A DNA stretch of 64,000 bases from Puccinellia tenuiflora (GCA_012064385.1 QRDG01000863.1:1114090-1178089); one strand, 5' to 3'. Counted from the stretch's first letter, positions 1-11,370 are shown. The notes: generated by a model from the letters alone, not told the origin. A program made the numbers and translations.

Positions 1-43
1 GGGACTTGCTCCTTTTGTAGATAGGGCCGGAACTCCCCTCCCC

Positions 44-2401
44 TTGTGGAAGAAGAAACCGCCAGCAAGAATGCCGGCAGAGCTTGCCGCCATCGAGGCT
101 AGGATCACAGAGCTGACCTCCGACACTCCTCCCCTAACTGGGGAGGACACAATAATCTGCGGGATGAAGAGACGAATCCAGCCCCTCCAACATCGTGCTC
201 GGCTTTTATGCGAGTACACGGGCAACTCTGATCCCTTGCAGATCAGTGAGGAGGACCTAGAGCAAGACCTCTTTGAGGCTCGCTCCAACAAGCTCATCAA
301 AGCCCGGCCTAACGAATGTCGGCAATACGAAGAATCGTTGCAGATGTATACGGCATCCAACCCTCCCCCAAAGGTACTTTGTCGAACCAAAGTTCAATTC
401 TTTAAGGAATTCGAGTTTGCCCTTAATGAACTAACATGTAATATGTCAGATTTCCGGAGTTTCCGCCACTCATTCTGCTGGCAAACCATCATCCAGCAAG
501 GCTCCCACGCGGCCCATCTTCTTTCCTTCGGCTACTGCAGAGAGCCGGAAGAGGGAAAGCCAGTCTACTACGATTGGCGCCAAGTCATCAGAGGATGACG
601 ACGCTCTCGCTGGGCTCAATATCCCCAGCAAGAAGTAAGTCGGCTGACAACATCTCCTCCTTACTCTGCAGCATTGCCGGATTTGCTAAGCTTGACCCTT
701 TACCTTTGCAGGATAAAGAAGGGTCCTTCCCTTAAACAAAAGGTGTGCGCCACGCGGAAGAAGACATCTCCCGCTGTTGCTCCTACTACTCCTTCGGTCC
801 CAAAGACGAATCCAGTTGAGGAGAGCACCCGCACCATGGCGGCAGGCCCTACTCTGGGAAGAGACGGGATTACACCTCCCACTCAATGGACGGAGATGAC
901 AGTGAAGGTGACAGAACCATCCTCCCCACCAAGGGATTAAGCTTCGGCTGATGATGCCCCGACCATTCCTCCGATTAAGGCGGAGGCCTTCGATGATGAG
1001 GGGCGCATCAAGCCGGAATTCATGAGCCGGTTCATACGCGCCCCTCGGCTACCCCGGAAGAAGGGAACAACCGTCCGGAATGATGAACCGGAACAAACCA
1101 AGGCCTATGACACCTTTGATGTCATAGAGATTCTCGAAGATCAGCAGAATTACTTTGCTGAAAGCTTTGCGGCCGGCATGACTCTTCTCCGCGAGCACTA
1201 CCAGGTAAATAACTTCCCCAGTAGCCCCCGAACACTATGTCGGGTTAAGTTTTACAAACTAGCTAACATAGTGGTCCGAGATAATGCGTATGCATATGTT
1301 TAGCCCCCCAGCGATGAAATGTCATCCTGTAGCTAGTCTTTGCTCTTCAATATAGCTTTAGGCTTTTAGCACCTCCTTACGCAGATCCATCGCAAAATTG
1401 GTGCTGAAACAATCAACTTTTTGGGTGTGCGAAATCAGGAGATGCGCCGGCTAAAAACGGAGCTGGCAAACAAGGACGCCATCATCGCCGGCTTTGAGGC
1501 GGATCGCGTCCAGTACCAAGGTATGAATGCCGAAATCTTAACTTTGAATGATAGGCTTATTTTTATACTACTGACATTTTGTCTTGCAGATGCCATCATA
1601 AAAGCCAAGGAGTTTGCCGAGAGCACAAGCATCCTCGACCGGCTCCACGACGAAAACATTGAGCTGAAAAAGATTAATCAATCAATGTCGACGGAGCTAG
1701 AGACGGCCAAGAAGAACCTTGCGAAAGCCGAACAAATCCTGGAGATGGAGAGACAGAATCACAAAGATGCCCTTCGTGAAGTCCAGGACCGGCTTGACAA
1801 ATGCCTCGATGAATTGTTGGCAATCGACAATCAGCTTTTGAGTAACTTTTACTTAAAAACCCAAATTCATTGCTTTCTGTCTTAGCCATTTTATAACTGA
1901 ACTTCGCCTTTTACAGCTCCGGCGGGTTATGGCCATGACCTGACAGCGGAAAACCGGCTTGACCGGATATTGGAAGTAGGGGAACTCCTCCCGAAGATTC
2001 TTTCTTCGGGAAAGAAGCTTGCCGAGAAATTTTTTCCCGGCAACCCCGAACCCTTGACGGACCTTGCAGGTTTGGCAGCCGAACTGGACGAGGCGACTTC
2101 GTTCTTTGACGAACGGCTGCGGTCCAGTGCTCGTGGAGGCGCAAAGACAGCCTTGGGCCTAATGATGGCGCACTACCCGGAGGCAGAAGCCTGGCGCGTC
2201 GCATCCGGCTTTCCTCTTGAAAAAGAGGACGGCACGCCGCTGGACAATCAAGAGCGCAAGAAGATCCTCCACTCCGTCTCCGGCTACGCCAGCAAAGTCG
2301 CCAAGATGGTCTCCCTCACCACTATCTTCAAGGAAGTGCCGTGCCCGCCGACTCCCGTCCAGTCCGATGATGACGGCGAAGAGGCGAACAAATCTGCATA
2401 A
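44..2401 (+). CDS. Antisense accessory ORF of the Tat-type element (multi-exon, 5' end off window)
   Basis: Open stretches on the plus strand, opposite in sense to gag-pol, are joined by good GT-AG introns: about 635-711, 1205-1384, 1521-1589 and about 1840-1916. The last exon is 1917-2401. The first part (44-598) is mixed and basic. The middle is acidic. Residues encoded at 1421-1840 form a Lys/Glu-rich probable coiled coil (MRRLKTELANKD, ELETAKKNLAKAE). The last exon ends in an acidic tail, SDDDGEEANKSA. Plant gypsy elements of the Grande/RIRE2 kind carry such an ORF, often annotated as a putative gypsy-type transposon protein; its function is unknown. The first frame ends in TGA at 596-598 while the neighbouring frame continues as SSEDDDALAGLNIPSKK, so a frameshift or unmapped splice lies there. 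Confidence 0.6.
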
Positions 2402-2931
2402 GCCGAAGTTGCTCCTATGAGCCAGCCTTCCTGAAAATGTAAAGTTTAAGGTGTAAAGCTGTTCAAACAGTATGAAATGTTTGTAAACAACTAAGTCTTT
2501 TGCCGTGTTAGTTCAGCTTATCTATTCTGCAAGTTTGCAATTTTTATGCCTCAGTTTATTCTGGCCTTGACACCTTAGCCTTTAAGCGCCGGCAAACCTA
2601 TTGCGAAGCAAACTTGCTGAGTAACAGGGTATATAATGACCAATCTGTTTAGACCCAGATCAAGTGCCGCCTTTCGGTGCCGAAACGCTTTGAAGCAACC
2701 CGGCGCAAAAAGCTATCAGACAAACATTAATTTGGCAAAACCTTGTTTTTCACCACCTTAAGGCGGATTCAACATGAAAGTTTACCAACAAGCAACACAG
2801 GCAATTTCGGGTAAACAGATGATAACAATAAGATCATTGGGAAATAAAGTATGGTACAGATTCTCGAATTTCACATGAGAGAAACCAATTTTTATTTCAT
2901 GATCACATTGACATGGTTACAATAGAATTTG
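2402..2931. other. Convergent non-coding spacer inside the Tat-type element
   Basis: This AT-rich stretch separates the stop of the plus-strand accessory ORF (2399-2401) from the end of the minus-strand integrase. Transcripts from the two sides would converge and may overlap here. I see no ORF, tRNA or repeat in it. Confidence 0.5.
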
Positions 2932-4250
2932 CTAAGTGTAAAAGGGACGTAGCTGAGTGATATTCCAGGGGCGTTTCGTCTCATCTAAGTCGTCATCTAC
3001 AAGCCTTTTCCTCTTGCGACCTTTCTTCCTGGGATCTTTCTTTGAATCCCTTAAGTCGAGGAGATAGTATGACCCATTTTTCAGTGCTTTACTGATAACA
3101 AAAGGTCCTTCCCATGGAGGGGATAACTTGTGCCGCCGGCTTTGCACGAGCCGAAGCACTAAGTCGCCTTCTCGAAAAGATCGATTCCGCACTCTACGGC
3201 TCTGATAGCGACGTAGATCTTGTTGATAGATGGCGGATCATTGGAGAGCTAACTCTCTTTCTTCTTCGAGGATATCTAAGCCGTCTTGACGTGCTTCTTC
3301 TGCGTCTTTCTCGACGTAGGCTACGACTCGAGGCGAATCGTGGATCATGTTGGTTGGCAGTACTGCTTCGGCTCCGTAAACGAGGAAGAAGGGAGTGAAG
3401 CCGGTTGACCTGTTTGTGGTAGTACGAATACTCCATAGGATAGCCGGCAATTCATCTACCCACGCGCCAGCTGCTCGATGCAAAGGAGTTTCAAGCCTCG
3501 GCTTGATACCCTGTAGAATTTTGCCGTTAGTGCGCTCTACCTGTCCATTGGATTGCGGATGCGCCATCGATGCCACATCGAGCCAAATTTTTGATCGGCT
3601 GCAAAACTTCGATAGCTCACCGACGGCAAAGTTTGTGCCATTGTCAGTGATAATGCTATGCGGTATGCCGAATCGAGTTGTTATCTCAACGATGAACTTT
3701 GTAGCTGTAGCTCCATCGAGTTTCTTGATGGGCTTTGCCTCCACCCACTTTGTGAATTTGTCGACCGCTACCAGCAGATGTGTTAAGCCTCCTCTTGCAG
3801 TCTTGAAAAGTCCCACCATGTCGAGCCCCCAGACCGCGAACGGCCAGGTTATAGGGATCGTCCGGAGCTCCTGAGCTGGCAAGTGAGCCTGCTTTGCATA
3901 GCGTTGACATCCTTCACAAGTTTTGACGATGTTGATAGCATCCTCCTTAGCCGTCAGCCAGAAGAAACCGTGCCGAAACGCCTTAGCGACCAACGCCTTT
4001 GCCGCCACGTGATACCCACATTCGCCAGAGTGGATTTCCTCAAGGATTTGCCGCCCTTCCTCTGGAGAGACGCATCTTTGGAAGATGCCGGATGTGCTCC
4101 TCTTGTAAAGTTGTCTGTCAATGATTGTATACGCCTTTGCTCGGCGTTCAATTTGACGACTCAACACTTCATCGTCGTTAGGCAGTTTTTTATTAATCAG
4201 GAAATCAATGTATGGCGTGGTCCAATCTGGGGTTACCAGGCATACTTGAA
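2932..4250 (-). pseudogene. Integrase region of the Tat-type element (broken)
   Basis: The minus-strand translation shows an H-H-C-C zinc-binding head (EIHSGECGYH, then CEGCQRY) and an rve catalytic core. The core has Asp in GLDMVG, Asp in ITDNGTNF and Glu in GQVERTNG, so the D,D,E triad is kept. A C-terminal basic beta-rich domain follows (FREGDLVLRLVQ, WEGPFVISK). One in-frame TGA lies between the core and the C-terminal domain (near 3238). The enzyme would insert element cDNA into chromosomes. The stop makes a full product unlikely. Confidence 0.85.
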
Positions 4251-5175
4251 CTGATTCTGCCGACAATGGATAATCTTCGTCGCCGCCTTTGATGGACGGC
4301 TTATGCAGGTGATGGAGAAATACATCTGGAGGCACCTCCCTCTTCTTGGAGCCTATCCGGGCCAAAGCGTCAGCAGCTTCATTATCGTCTCTGGAGATAT
4401 GTCGGACCTCTAAGCCGGCAAAACATCGGCCGAACTCGTCGACTGTTCTCCTGTATTCCGCCATTGTGGGGCTTTTTGTGTCCCAACATCCGTCAAGCTG
4501 TTGTGCAATAAGATCCGAATCTCCATACCAGAGGATACATTTCACTCCCAACTCCTTAGCCATATGAAGGCCATGGAGGAGAGCTTCATAGTCTGCTACA
4601 TTGTTGGTAGCGTTGAAGTGAATTCGGAGGACATAGCTCACTACTCCAGCCCCCGAGCCTTCCTTCATCTTTGAGCCGTCAAAATGCATTATCTAGTATT
4701 GAGAATCCGGCAAAGGAGTGCTCTCCATTGCCTCTGTCCAATCTGCAACAAAGTCAGCTAGAACTTGAGATTTGATGGAGGTCCTCGACTTGCACTGGAT
4801 ATCAAAAGCTGCTAACTCAATGCCCCATTTGGCGACTCGGCCCGTTGCATCGGCATTATTGATGATATCCCTCAATGGAGCTTTGCTGACCACCGTGATT
4901 GTGTGATCATGGAAGTAATGCCGTAATTTTCTGGTGGCGAAGAATACAACGCAGGCTAACTTCTGGTAGTGGGGGTAATGAAATAGACAGGGCGCTGATC
5001 CGGCCATTGCTTCCCTTCCTACAGGCGCTCCACTACAATGTCGGCACTTATCACGAAATTGGTGGCCGACACGTAGAGAAGAAGCGGCTCTTTTTCCTTC
5101 GGAGCTGCCAATATTGGAGCACGTGTTAATGTATGATTCAGCTGTGCCAAAGCTGCCTTTGCTTCCTCTATCCAA
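4251..5175 (-). pseudogene. Dual RNase H region of the Tat-type element
   Basis: Two RNase H-like segments lie in tandem. The first (about 4693-5175) follows the reverse transcriptase and holds the LRHYFHDHTITVVSK and GRVAKWGIELAAF motifs; it ends in a stop just before the second. The second (about 4290-4689) begins MHFDGSKMKEGSGAGVV and has the acidic pattern of an archaeal-type RNase H: D in HFDGS, E in ADYEALLHG, D in YGDSDL, and a later D in SRDDNEAADALA. RNase H removes RNA from RNA:DNA hybrids during reverse transcription. An additional archaeal-type domain is known from Tat/Ogre elements. Confidence 0.75.
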
Positions 5176-6053
5176 ACAAAATTGTCTGACTTTTTGAGGA
5201 GCTTGTATAATGGCAATGCTTTGTCACCAAGCCGGCTAATGAATCGCCTTACAGCCGCGACGGAACCCGTAAGCCGCTGTATGTCCTTCATACAAGTCGG
5301 CCTCTCTATGTTCTGAATCGCCTTTATCTTTTCCGGGTTAACTTCAATTCCTCTTTGAGAAACAATGAAGCCCAGAAGCTTGCCTGCGGGAACTCCGAAG
5401 ACGCATTTTGCCGGATTAAGCTTCATCTGGTACTCCCTTAGATTTGCAAAGGTTTCCGACAGATCGGCGATGAGGTCGCCACGCTTCTTCGACATGACCG
5501 CGATGTCGTTGACATAGACGTGAACATTACGGCCAATTTGCTTGTCTAAACACCTCTACATACACCTTTGGTAAGTAGCACCGGCGTTCTTTAAGCCGAA
5601 AGGCATTGTGACATAGCATTAATTGCCATATGGCGTGGTGAAGGATGTCTTGATTTGATTTGACTCCTTCATCTTTATTTGATGGTAACCCGAATAAGCG
5701 TCCAGAAAACATAGCATCTCAGAGCCGGCAGTTGAATCAATGACCTGATCGATACGCGGTAAAGTGAACGGATCTTTTGAACAGGCTTTATTTAAGCCAG
5801 TGAAATCAATGCACATACATAGCTCAGAGGTGTTTTTCTTAGTGACAAGCACGGGATTTGCCAACCAATCAGTGTGGACAACTTCACAGATGAATTTGGC
5901 AGCAGTGAGCCTTAGGATCTCCTTTCCAACCGCCTTGCGCTTCTCATTTCCGAGCTGTTGGAGGCCTTGTTTGACCGGCTTTGCATCCTTATTGACCTTT
6001 AAGGAGTGCTCGGCAAGTTTCCTCGGGACACCTGGCATGTCAGATGGTGACAA
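5019..6053 (-). pseudogene. Reverse transcriptase region of the Tat-type element (broken)
   Basis: Recognisable RT blocks are the fingers/palm (WLANPVLVTKKN, CIDFTGLNKA, FLDAYSGYHQI), then FGLKNAG, then the catalytic box and thumb (KLNPAKCVFGV, GKLLGFIVSQRGIE, LTGSVAALRRF-like). Two in-frame stops lie between 5560 and 5640, and another break is needed to join to the RNase H frame. The catalytic box reads YVND (5505-5516) instead of YVDD, so one metal-binding Asp is Asn. The enzyme is therefore doubly dead: interrupted and lacking a catalytic residue. Confidence 0.85.
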
Positions 6054-6507
6054 AGCAAAGATATCCCGGTTCTCACGGAGAAACTTGATGAGCTCGCCTT
6101 CCTATTTGTCGTCGAGGCCAGCACCAATGATGGCCTCCTTTGTCGGATCATCCTTTGAGAGCTTGATTTTCTTGGTGTCATCCTTCGGTTTAAAGCTCGA
6201 GTCGACTTTATAGGACGGCTTTTCAGTTGCCGGCATCTCATTAGGACACATTGTCTTCTTGAGATCTTCCAATTCTTCCTTGCAGATTTGTTCTTCAGCA
6301 TGGACGGCATTGGTGGCTTCACATTCCTTTGCTTTCTTGAAGTCTCCCTTGACTGTGATGATCTCATTAGGTCCCGGCATTTTCAGCTTGCTATATATGT
6401 AGCAGGGCCGAACCATAAATTTGGCGAAAGCCGGACGTCCAAAGATTGCATGATATGCACTTTTAAATGGTACCACCTCAAAGGAGACATCCTCTGTCCG
6501 GAAATTA

Positions 6508-7140
6508 TCAGCACTGCCAAAAGGTGACCTTCAGAGTGATTTGTCCCATCGAAGAGGCTTGTCGTCCCGGCACAATCCCATGAAACTTCACAGTGCTGTG
6601 GGTGAGTTGTGACTCGGAGAGATGCATCCTCTTCAATGTTGCGGCATAGAGTATGTTGATACTGCTTCTACCATCCATGAGCACCTTTGTCAACTTGTAT
6701 TCGTCGACTATAGGGCTGACGACTAAAGCGTAGGTGCACCTTGCAGGAACTCTGTCCGGATGATCGCTGCGCTCCCATGTGATGGGTGTGTCGGACCAGT
6801 CTAAATAATGTGGCACCGCAGGCACCGTAGCATTAAGTTCTCGCCAAGCCGCCTATTCCTTGCGAGACGAATCTGTTTCTAGGTTGATGATGAGGCTCTC
6901 AGCATGCTTAGGTAACTTGCTGCCTTTTCCTTCTTTGGAGGTTGCACCATCAGATTCAGAGGCAGCTTCCTCCTTCTCTTTGTCGTCCTTCCTGGATTTG
7001 TGTTTATTTCTCGATTTGCCGGCTTTGGGGTCCTTGGCGATGTCGCGATTAATGTGACATTGCTGGAGCGTGTGGGAGCTTGTCCCATCCGGCCTGAGAT
7101 GATGAACACAGGGGTTGTGCTTAATGTCGTCGTACTTCAC
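6508..7140 (-). pseudogene. Gag C-terminus and aspartic protease region of the Tat-type element
   Basis: At 6853-7140 a basic Lys-rich region follows a Cys/His cluster (CVHHLRPDGTSSHTLQQCH) that resembles a nucleic-acid-binding knuckle at the end of gag. At 6508-6825 is a retropepsin-like segment with VLMDGRSSINILY. The catalytic Asp is kept, but the usual D-G/T-G-S context is altered to DGRSS. Further downstream (6102-6476) a linker rich in Lys/Glu leads to reverse transcriptase. A stop lies just before 6853 and frames change between the pieces, so the polyprotein is broken here. Confidence 0.7.
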
Positions 7141-7281
7141 CGTTGGCGGCCGGGATGATTGGTTGCTTGCCGGCTTTTTGTTCTGCCACTTTCCGTTGCT
7201 TGCGCTGCCTTTACCAAAGGTAGCAGCAACTTCGTGTGAAGGGCCGGCTTGGTCTTCAATCTTCTTTTTCCCGGACTCGCG

Positions 7282-9599
7282 TCAGCGGTTTTCGGCATCC
7301 TCCCTGTTGTCATCATCAGCTGCGGCGTATTTGTTTGCACAAGCAAGTAAGCCGCCCAAGGTCTCCGACTCGTCGCTGTAGATCATAAAGCGGAAAGTCG
7401 TCCCTTTCCTCAGGGATTGCTTGAAGGCATGGATTGCCTGTGTCTCTGATACGCCTTCGCAAGCGTTTTTGATTTCGCTCCATCGTGAAACGAATTCACG
7501 GCTGGACTCGTTCTTTTGCTGCACACACCGCTGTAAGTCGAAAATCGACTTGGGGCATTTATACGTGCCCTGGAAGTGTTGAATAAAGACGCGCTTCATG
7601 TCACTCCAGGTATGAACTGTCCTTTCCGGCAAACCTTCAATCCACATGCGTGCCATCCCGGTTAACATCAGGGGCAAGAATCGCACTGCGGAGTCGGCGC
7701 TGCCTTGGTATATGTCGCAAGCACTGACGTAATCTGAGAGCCAGGTCTCAGGATTAGCCGTACCGCTATACTTCTCCACCATCTTTGTTACATTCGACAA
7801 AGTTGGAGGTAGGATTTGCTCTCTGATTGTTCTGCCAAAACACTTGGGGCCGAGGTATTGGGCGTCCCTAGCCGACTTCCTCTCCTCGATTAGGCTTCGA
7901 ACATCATTAGTTGCAGGCGGCTTATCAACTGATTTTCCTCGCCTTGATTCATCCCTGTGACGGCTTTGGCTCGCCCGACTCGCGTTGCACGGAGGGCTTG
8001 GAGTCCTTTGCCGTCATGGAGGGTATATGTACTTGGAAGGGTTATCTCCCTCTTTGCGCGGTGGAGGTGGCATATTATCTCTGTTATCCTCCCTTCGAGG
8101 TGGATTCTCCCCCTCACGTTGTCGCTCCTGACGGGGTGGTGCCGTCTTTTCCTTGCGAGGGTCCTCCTTTCTCTCCTGGCTTTGATGTCCTCCTCGGCTA
8201 TTGCCAGCCTCACGATGGCGAGACGAGCCTGTCCGGGATTCCGCACCCTTTGGTTGCTTGTCCTTCGGGCTCTTGTCATCGCCTTTGTTGTGGCTGCTTG
8301 AGCCGGCCGGATCATCGTCTGGGTCTGCTTGTGCAGTAGCGTTCGGCTTTTTGGCAGTCGAGTTGCAAAGACGAGAGTCGTCAAATAGCCTCCCCGACTT
8401 GACCTGTGAGTCGTTCTGCTGCTGATGTGCAACCTCCAGTAAATAAGCCGAATATCTAAGGCGGGCGTCGCGGTCCAATGACTTGTCGAACATGACCTCC
8501 TGAGCTGCTTCCATGTTCTTGGCTGGGGTGTTGAAGTAGCACAACTTGGTCACCGGGTCCCGCACATGGTGGTACTTTTTCCAGACTGAGTTAGCATGTT
8601 CATCTTCCCACTTGCAGCGGAAATCCAGCTTCTTGTGCAGGTTCTTATCGCGAGGCGGAGGGAAAACATCGTCAGCTGCCTTTTCTCTTTGCTTGCGAAT
8701 GAACTCCGTTTCCTTATTTGTGAGGTCGAGTTCCCGCTCCGTTATCTTGTTGGCTTGTTCCATTAGTAGAACGCGACGCCTCTCAATGTCTTCCAGCGAT
8801 GCATCAGGAGGGAGTGGTGTTAGCAGTTCCTCATACTTTGCCATCTTGTCCACAAATTCCTTCTCCGTCAACTCGCCGGCAATAGCATTGTCTCCGTCAG
8901 CCGGCAATTTGCTGGTTCCCTTCATTGGAGCCAGCGGTGGCACAAAGTCCACCTTTTTGTGTCTGACTTCTGGAGCCTTTTCTTCACCATTGGCGGCTTT
9001 CGAGGCATTGGGGTCATCCCTAGGATCATAGATGACATCACCCATAAAAACCTCGACGGGGCGTCCCAAGCAGGACGCAACCTTCTGGCTAAAATCATCG
9101 GATTCTCCTTCAGATTCGGGGTCTTGCTCCATAGTAGTGTCCCCTGATCCGGCTTCTGAATCTGCCCCAACCTGCAAAGCAGGGAGAATCGACTCAGGTT
9201 CAATCATCGACACGTTTGAGCCGGTTTCTCCAGCCATGCCGACGAAGTGGAAGTCCGGCGCCGCCATACTAGAGGTTGCGTCATCCTCGGAGTCCTCATC
9301 ATCAGCGTCAAAGGCTAGATCCAGATCGGCGATCTCCTCAGAGTCCAGATCCGATCCGTCTTCAAAGTTGTAAGGGTGGGTGGCGGGCAAGCTCGATGTG
9401 AAACCGAGATCGTCCAGAGCCTTGGCGGTGAAGCCGACGAAGATGTCGATGCCGCCGATGGAGACCGTGGACCAGCCGGCGGGATCCTCCTTTGCCGGCA
9501 TCCAAAAGCCGTCGTTGAGAACGTGGCCGGCTCCAGTCTCGTCGAAGTAGCTGACTAAGCCGACCGCGATGGTGTCGCCGACGTAGCCCGTAGATCCCG
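7282..9599 (-). pseudogene. Gag region of the Tat-type element
   Basis: The N-terminal part (8014-9599) is a long acidic to Arg/Pro-rich leader with FVGFTAKALDDLGF and an Asp/Glu cluster. The C-terminal part (7282-7800) is a retrotransposon gag domain with the usual motifs (TANPETWLSDYV, MWIEGLP, FIQHFQGTYKCP, ESSREFVSRW). Gag would form the particle. The reading frame upstream of 9600 is now supplied by the inserted CACTA element, which gives a chimeric start of about 26 codons that is not the original one. The 7800-8013 junction also changes frame. Confidence 0.75.
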
Positions 9600-9619
9600 C
9601 ACTACCAGGGAAAGGCCTA

Positions 9620-9820
9620 TTAGTGGCGCACCTTTTTGGAATTCTGTGGCGCATCCTGAAAAAAGTAGGATGCGCCACAGAACTCTCGCCACTAAATTAT
9701 ATTTCTGTGGCGCACGCCGGTGGTGCGCCACAGAAATTCCAAGATTTTGTGGCGCATCTCACTACCGTGCGCCACAGAAATATTTTAGTGGCGCATCCCA
9801 GTGCCGTGCGCCACTGGATT
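9620..9820. repeat. Left subterminal array of TGTGGCGCA motifs in the CACTA element
   Basis: About nine copies of a 9-12 base motif (GTGGCGCAT/C and its complement) lie here, alternating in orientation so that neighbours form stems with 10-25-base loops. Subterminal motifs in CACTA elements are known binding sites of the element's TNPA-like protein. That this motif serves so here is inference. Confidence 0.8.
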
Positions 9821-9904
9821 TTTTTTGAATTTCAAAAAAAAAGGGCGGCCAGATCTAGATCCAGATCTGGATCTAGATCTGGCCGCCGGAATTTCGTCGG
9901 AGCT

Positions 9905-10440
9905 CGTCGGAGACCGTGTTGCCGTGGGTGGAGGAAGGGGTCGTCGGAGGTCGCCGGAGGTCGCCGGAGGTGGCCGGAGGTGGAGGAGGAGGTCGCCGGT
10001 GGTGGAGGAGGTCGCCGGAGGTGGAGGTGGAGGTGGAGGAGGAGGTTGCCGGGGTGGAGGAGGAGGTCACCGGAGGTTGAGGTTGTGGAGGAGGTCACCG
10101 GGGTGGTGGAGGAGGTCGCCGGAGGTGGAGGTCGCCGGAGTTGTGGAGGAGGTCGCCGGAGTTGTGGAGGAGGTCGCCGGAGGTGGAGGTCGCCGGAGGT
10201 GGAGGTCGCCGGAGGTGGAGGTCACCGGAGTTGTGGAGGAGGTCGCCGGAGGTGGAGGAGGTCGCCGGAGGTGGAGGAGGAGAGAAGATGTGGAGGAGAG
10301 GAGAGGAGAAGAGAAGATGTGGAGGAGAGGAGAGGAGAAGAGAAGGAGGAGGGAGGAGAAGTGGAGAGAAGTGGAGAGGTAAGTGGAGGGAGAAGTGGAG
10401 GAGAGAAGGGAAAAAGAGAGGGAGAGAAGGGGGTGCCGGC
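9905..10440 (+). repeat. G-rich minisatellite (gtcgccggaggtggagga-type units) in the CACTA element
   Basis: Units such as gtcgccggaggtggaggag recur dozens of times, with variants rgttgtggagga. From about 10280 they turn into gagaggagaagagaagatg purine runs. All three forward frames stay open for long stretches because of the repeat composition. The predicted RRSPEVEVAGGGG-type peptides are low complexity and I do not consider them genes. Confidence 0.85.
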
Positions 10441-10464
10441 GGGATTCAAAAATTCGAATCCCGC

Positions 10465-11300
10465 CCAACAATTCTGTGGCGCATGGGCTAGACATGCGCC
10501 ACAGAATTGTCTTTTCTATTTTATTTTATTTTGTAGGAAATTTTCTTCTTTTCGCCATAACTTTTTTTTCGTTTCGAATTTTGAGAATCGGAGAAAAGCC
10601 CAACCGGGTAAACCCGGGTGAGGGCGGTTCCGAATTTTTCTCTAGTTTTTTTTAAGGTATTAAACGCATTTTTCGACGTTGTATGCAAAAGTTATGCCCG
10701 TTTTAATATTTTTTCACCTACTTTTGGAAAAAAAGTCAAAATGTGTATTTTAAATTTTTCCTAACAACTAGACCCTAAACCTTCCCTATATATAAAAGGA
10801 TTTTATTTTTTGAATTTTTTATCATTTTCTTTCACTTGGTGCAAAACTGAAAAGGCGATCCACGGGGGGGGGGGGGGGCGTGGGGTGAAAAATGCTGCAC
10901 AATTCTGTGGCGCATGTGGTTCCATGCGCCACAGAAATGTCACTTTCTGTGGCGCATGTGGACCCATGCGCCACAGAATTGTGCAGCCCCTAATCATTGG
11001 TGTCGGGCCCACCATATTTCTGTGGCGCATGGGGCCAGATGCGCCACAGAAATGTACATTTCTGTGGCGCACCTTGCTCCATGCGCCACAGAAAAGGCGG
11101 CGTAGGATGCAAGCCAGCCGTTGGTTGTGGGGCCCACAGAATTTCTGTGGCGCATGGAGGAAGGTGCGCCACAGAATGTCTTCTTTTAGTGGCGCATGTC
11201 CTCCAGATGCGCCACAGAAAAGCTGAATCTAGTGGCGCATGGCAACTGGTGCGCCACAAAAAAAAATTTAGTGGCGCATGAAATATTGGTGCGCCACAAA
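10465..11300. repeat. Right subterminal array of paired inverted TGTGGCGCA motifs
   Basis: Here about 18 motif copies form roughly nine inverted pairs of the form tctgtggcgcat...atgcgccacaga, each with a short unique loop, spaced 30-60 bases apart. A separate pair at 10470-10505 lies next to the G-rich minisatellite. A run of 15 G sits at 10864-10878. The right array is much larger than the left one. Confidence 0.85.
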
Positions 11301-11370
11301 ATAGCATTCCACCTATAGCTAGTTTCCTAGTAGTGCCGGCAGGAACGAAACCCCGGACATCTCTGGCCCC

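Larger units (their letters stand above)
9600..11335. mobile_element. Non-autonomous CACTA (En/Spm-type) DNA transposon with CCG target duplication
   Basis: The left end reads CACTACCAGGGAAAGGCC and the right end, reverse-complemented, reads CACTACTAGGAAACTAGC. These are imperfect terminal inverted repeats of CACTA type. The 3 bases on the left (9597-9599, CCG) are repeated on the right (11336-11338, CCG), the 3-bp duplication expected of CACTA elements. The element is 1736 bp, has no transposase, and carries a dense subterminal array of TGTGGCGCA motifs in inverted pairs and a purine-rich central minisatellite. It is inserted in the leader/gag of the Tat-type retrotransposon, so it is younger than that element. 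Confidence 0.93.

Noticed and set aside
9623..10655. Overlapping long open frames of Arg/Gly/Glu/Val repeats on both strands
   Set aside because: They follow the CACTA minisatellite and motif array in every frame and have no domain, so they are composition artefacts.
10900..11300. CRISPR-like array of short repeats with unique spacers
   Set aside because: The repeats alternate in orientation, the spacers are very short, the setting is a plant CACTA element, and there are no cas genes.
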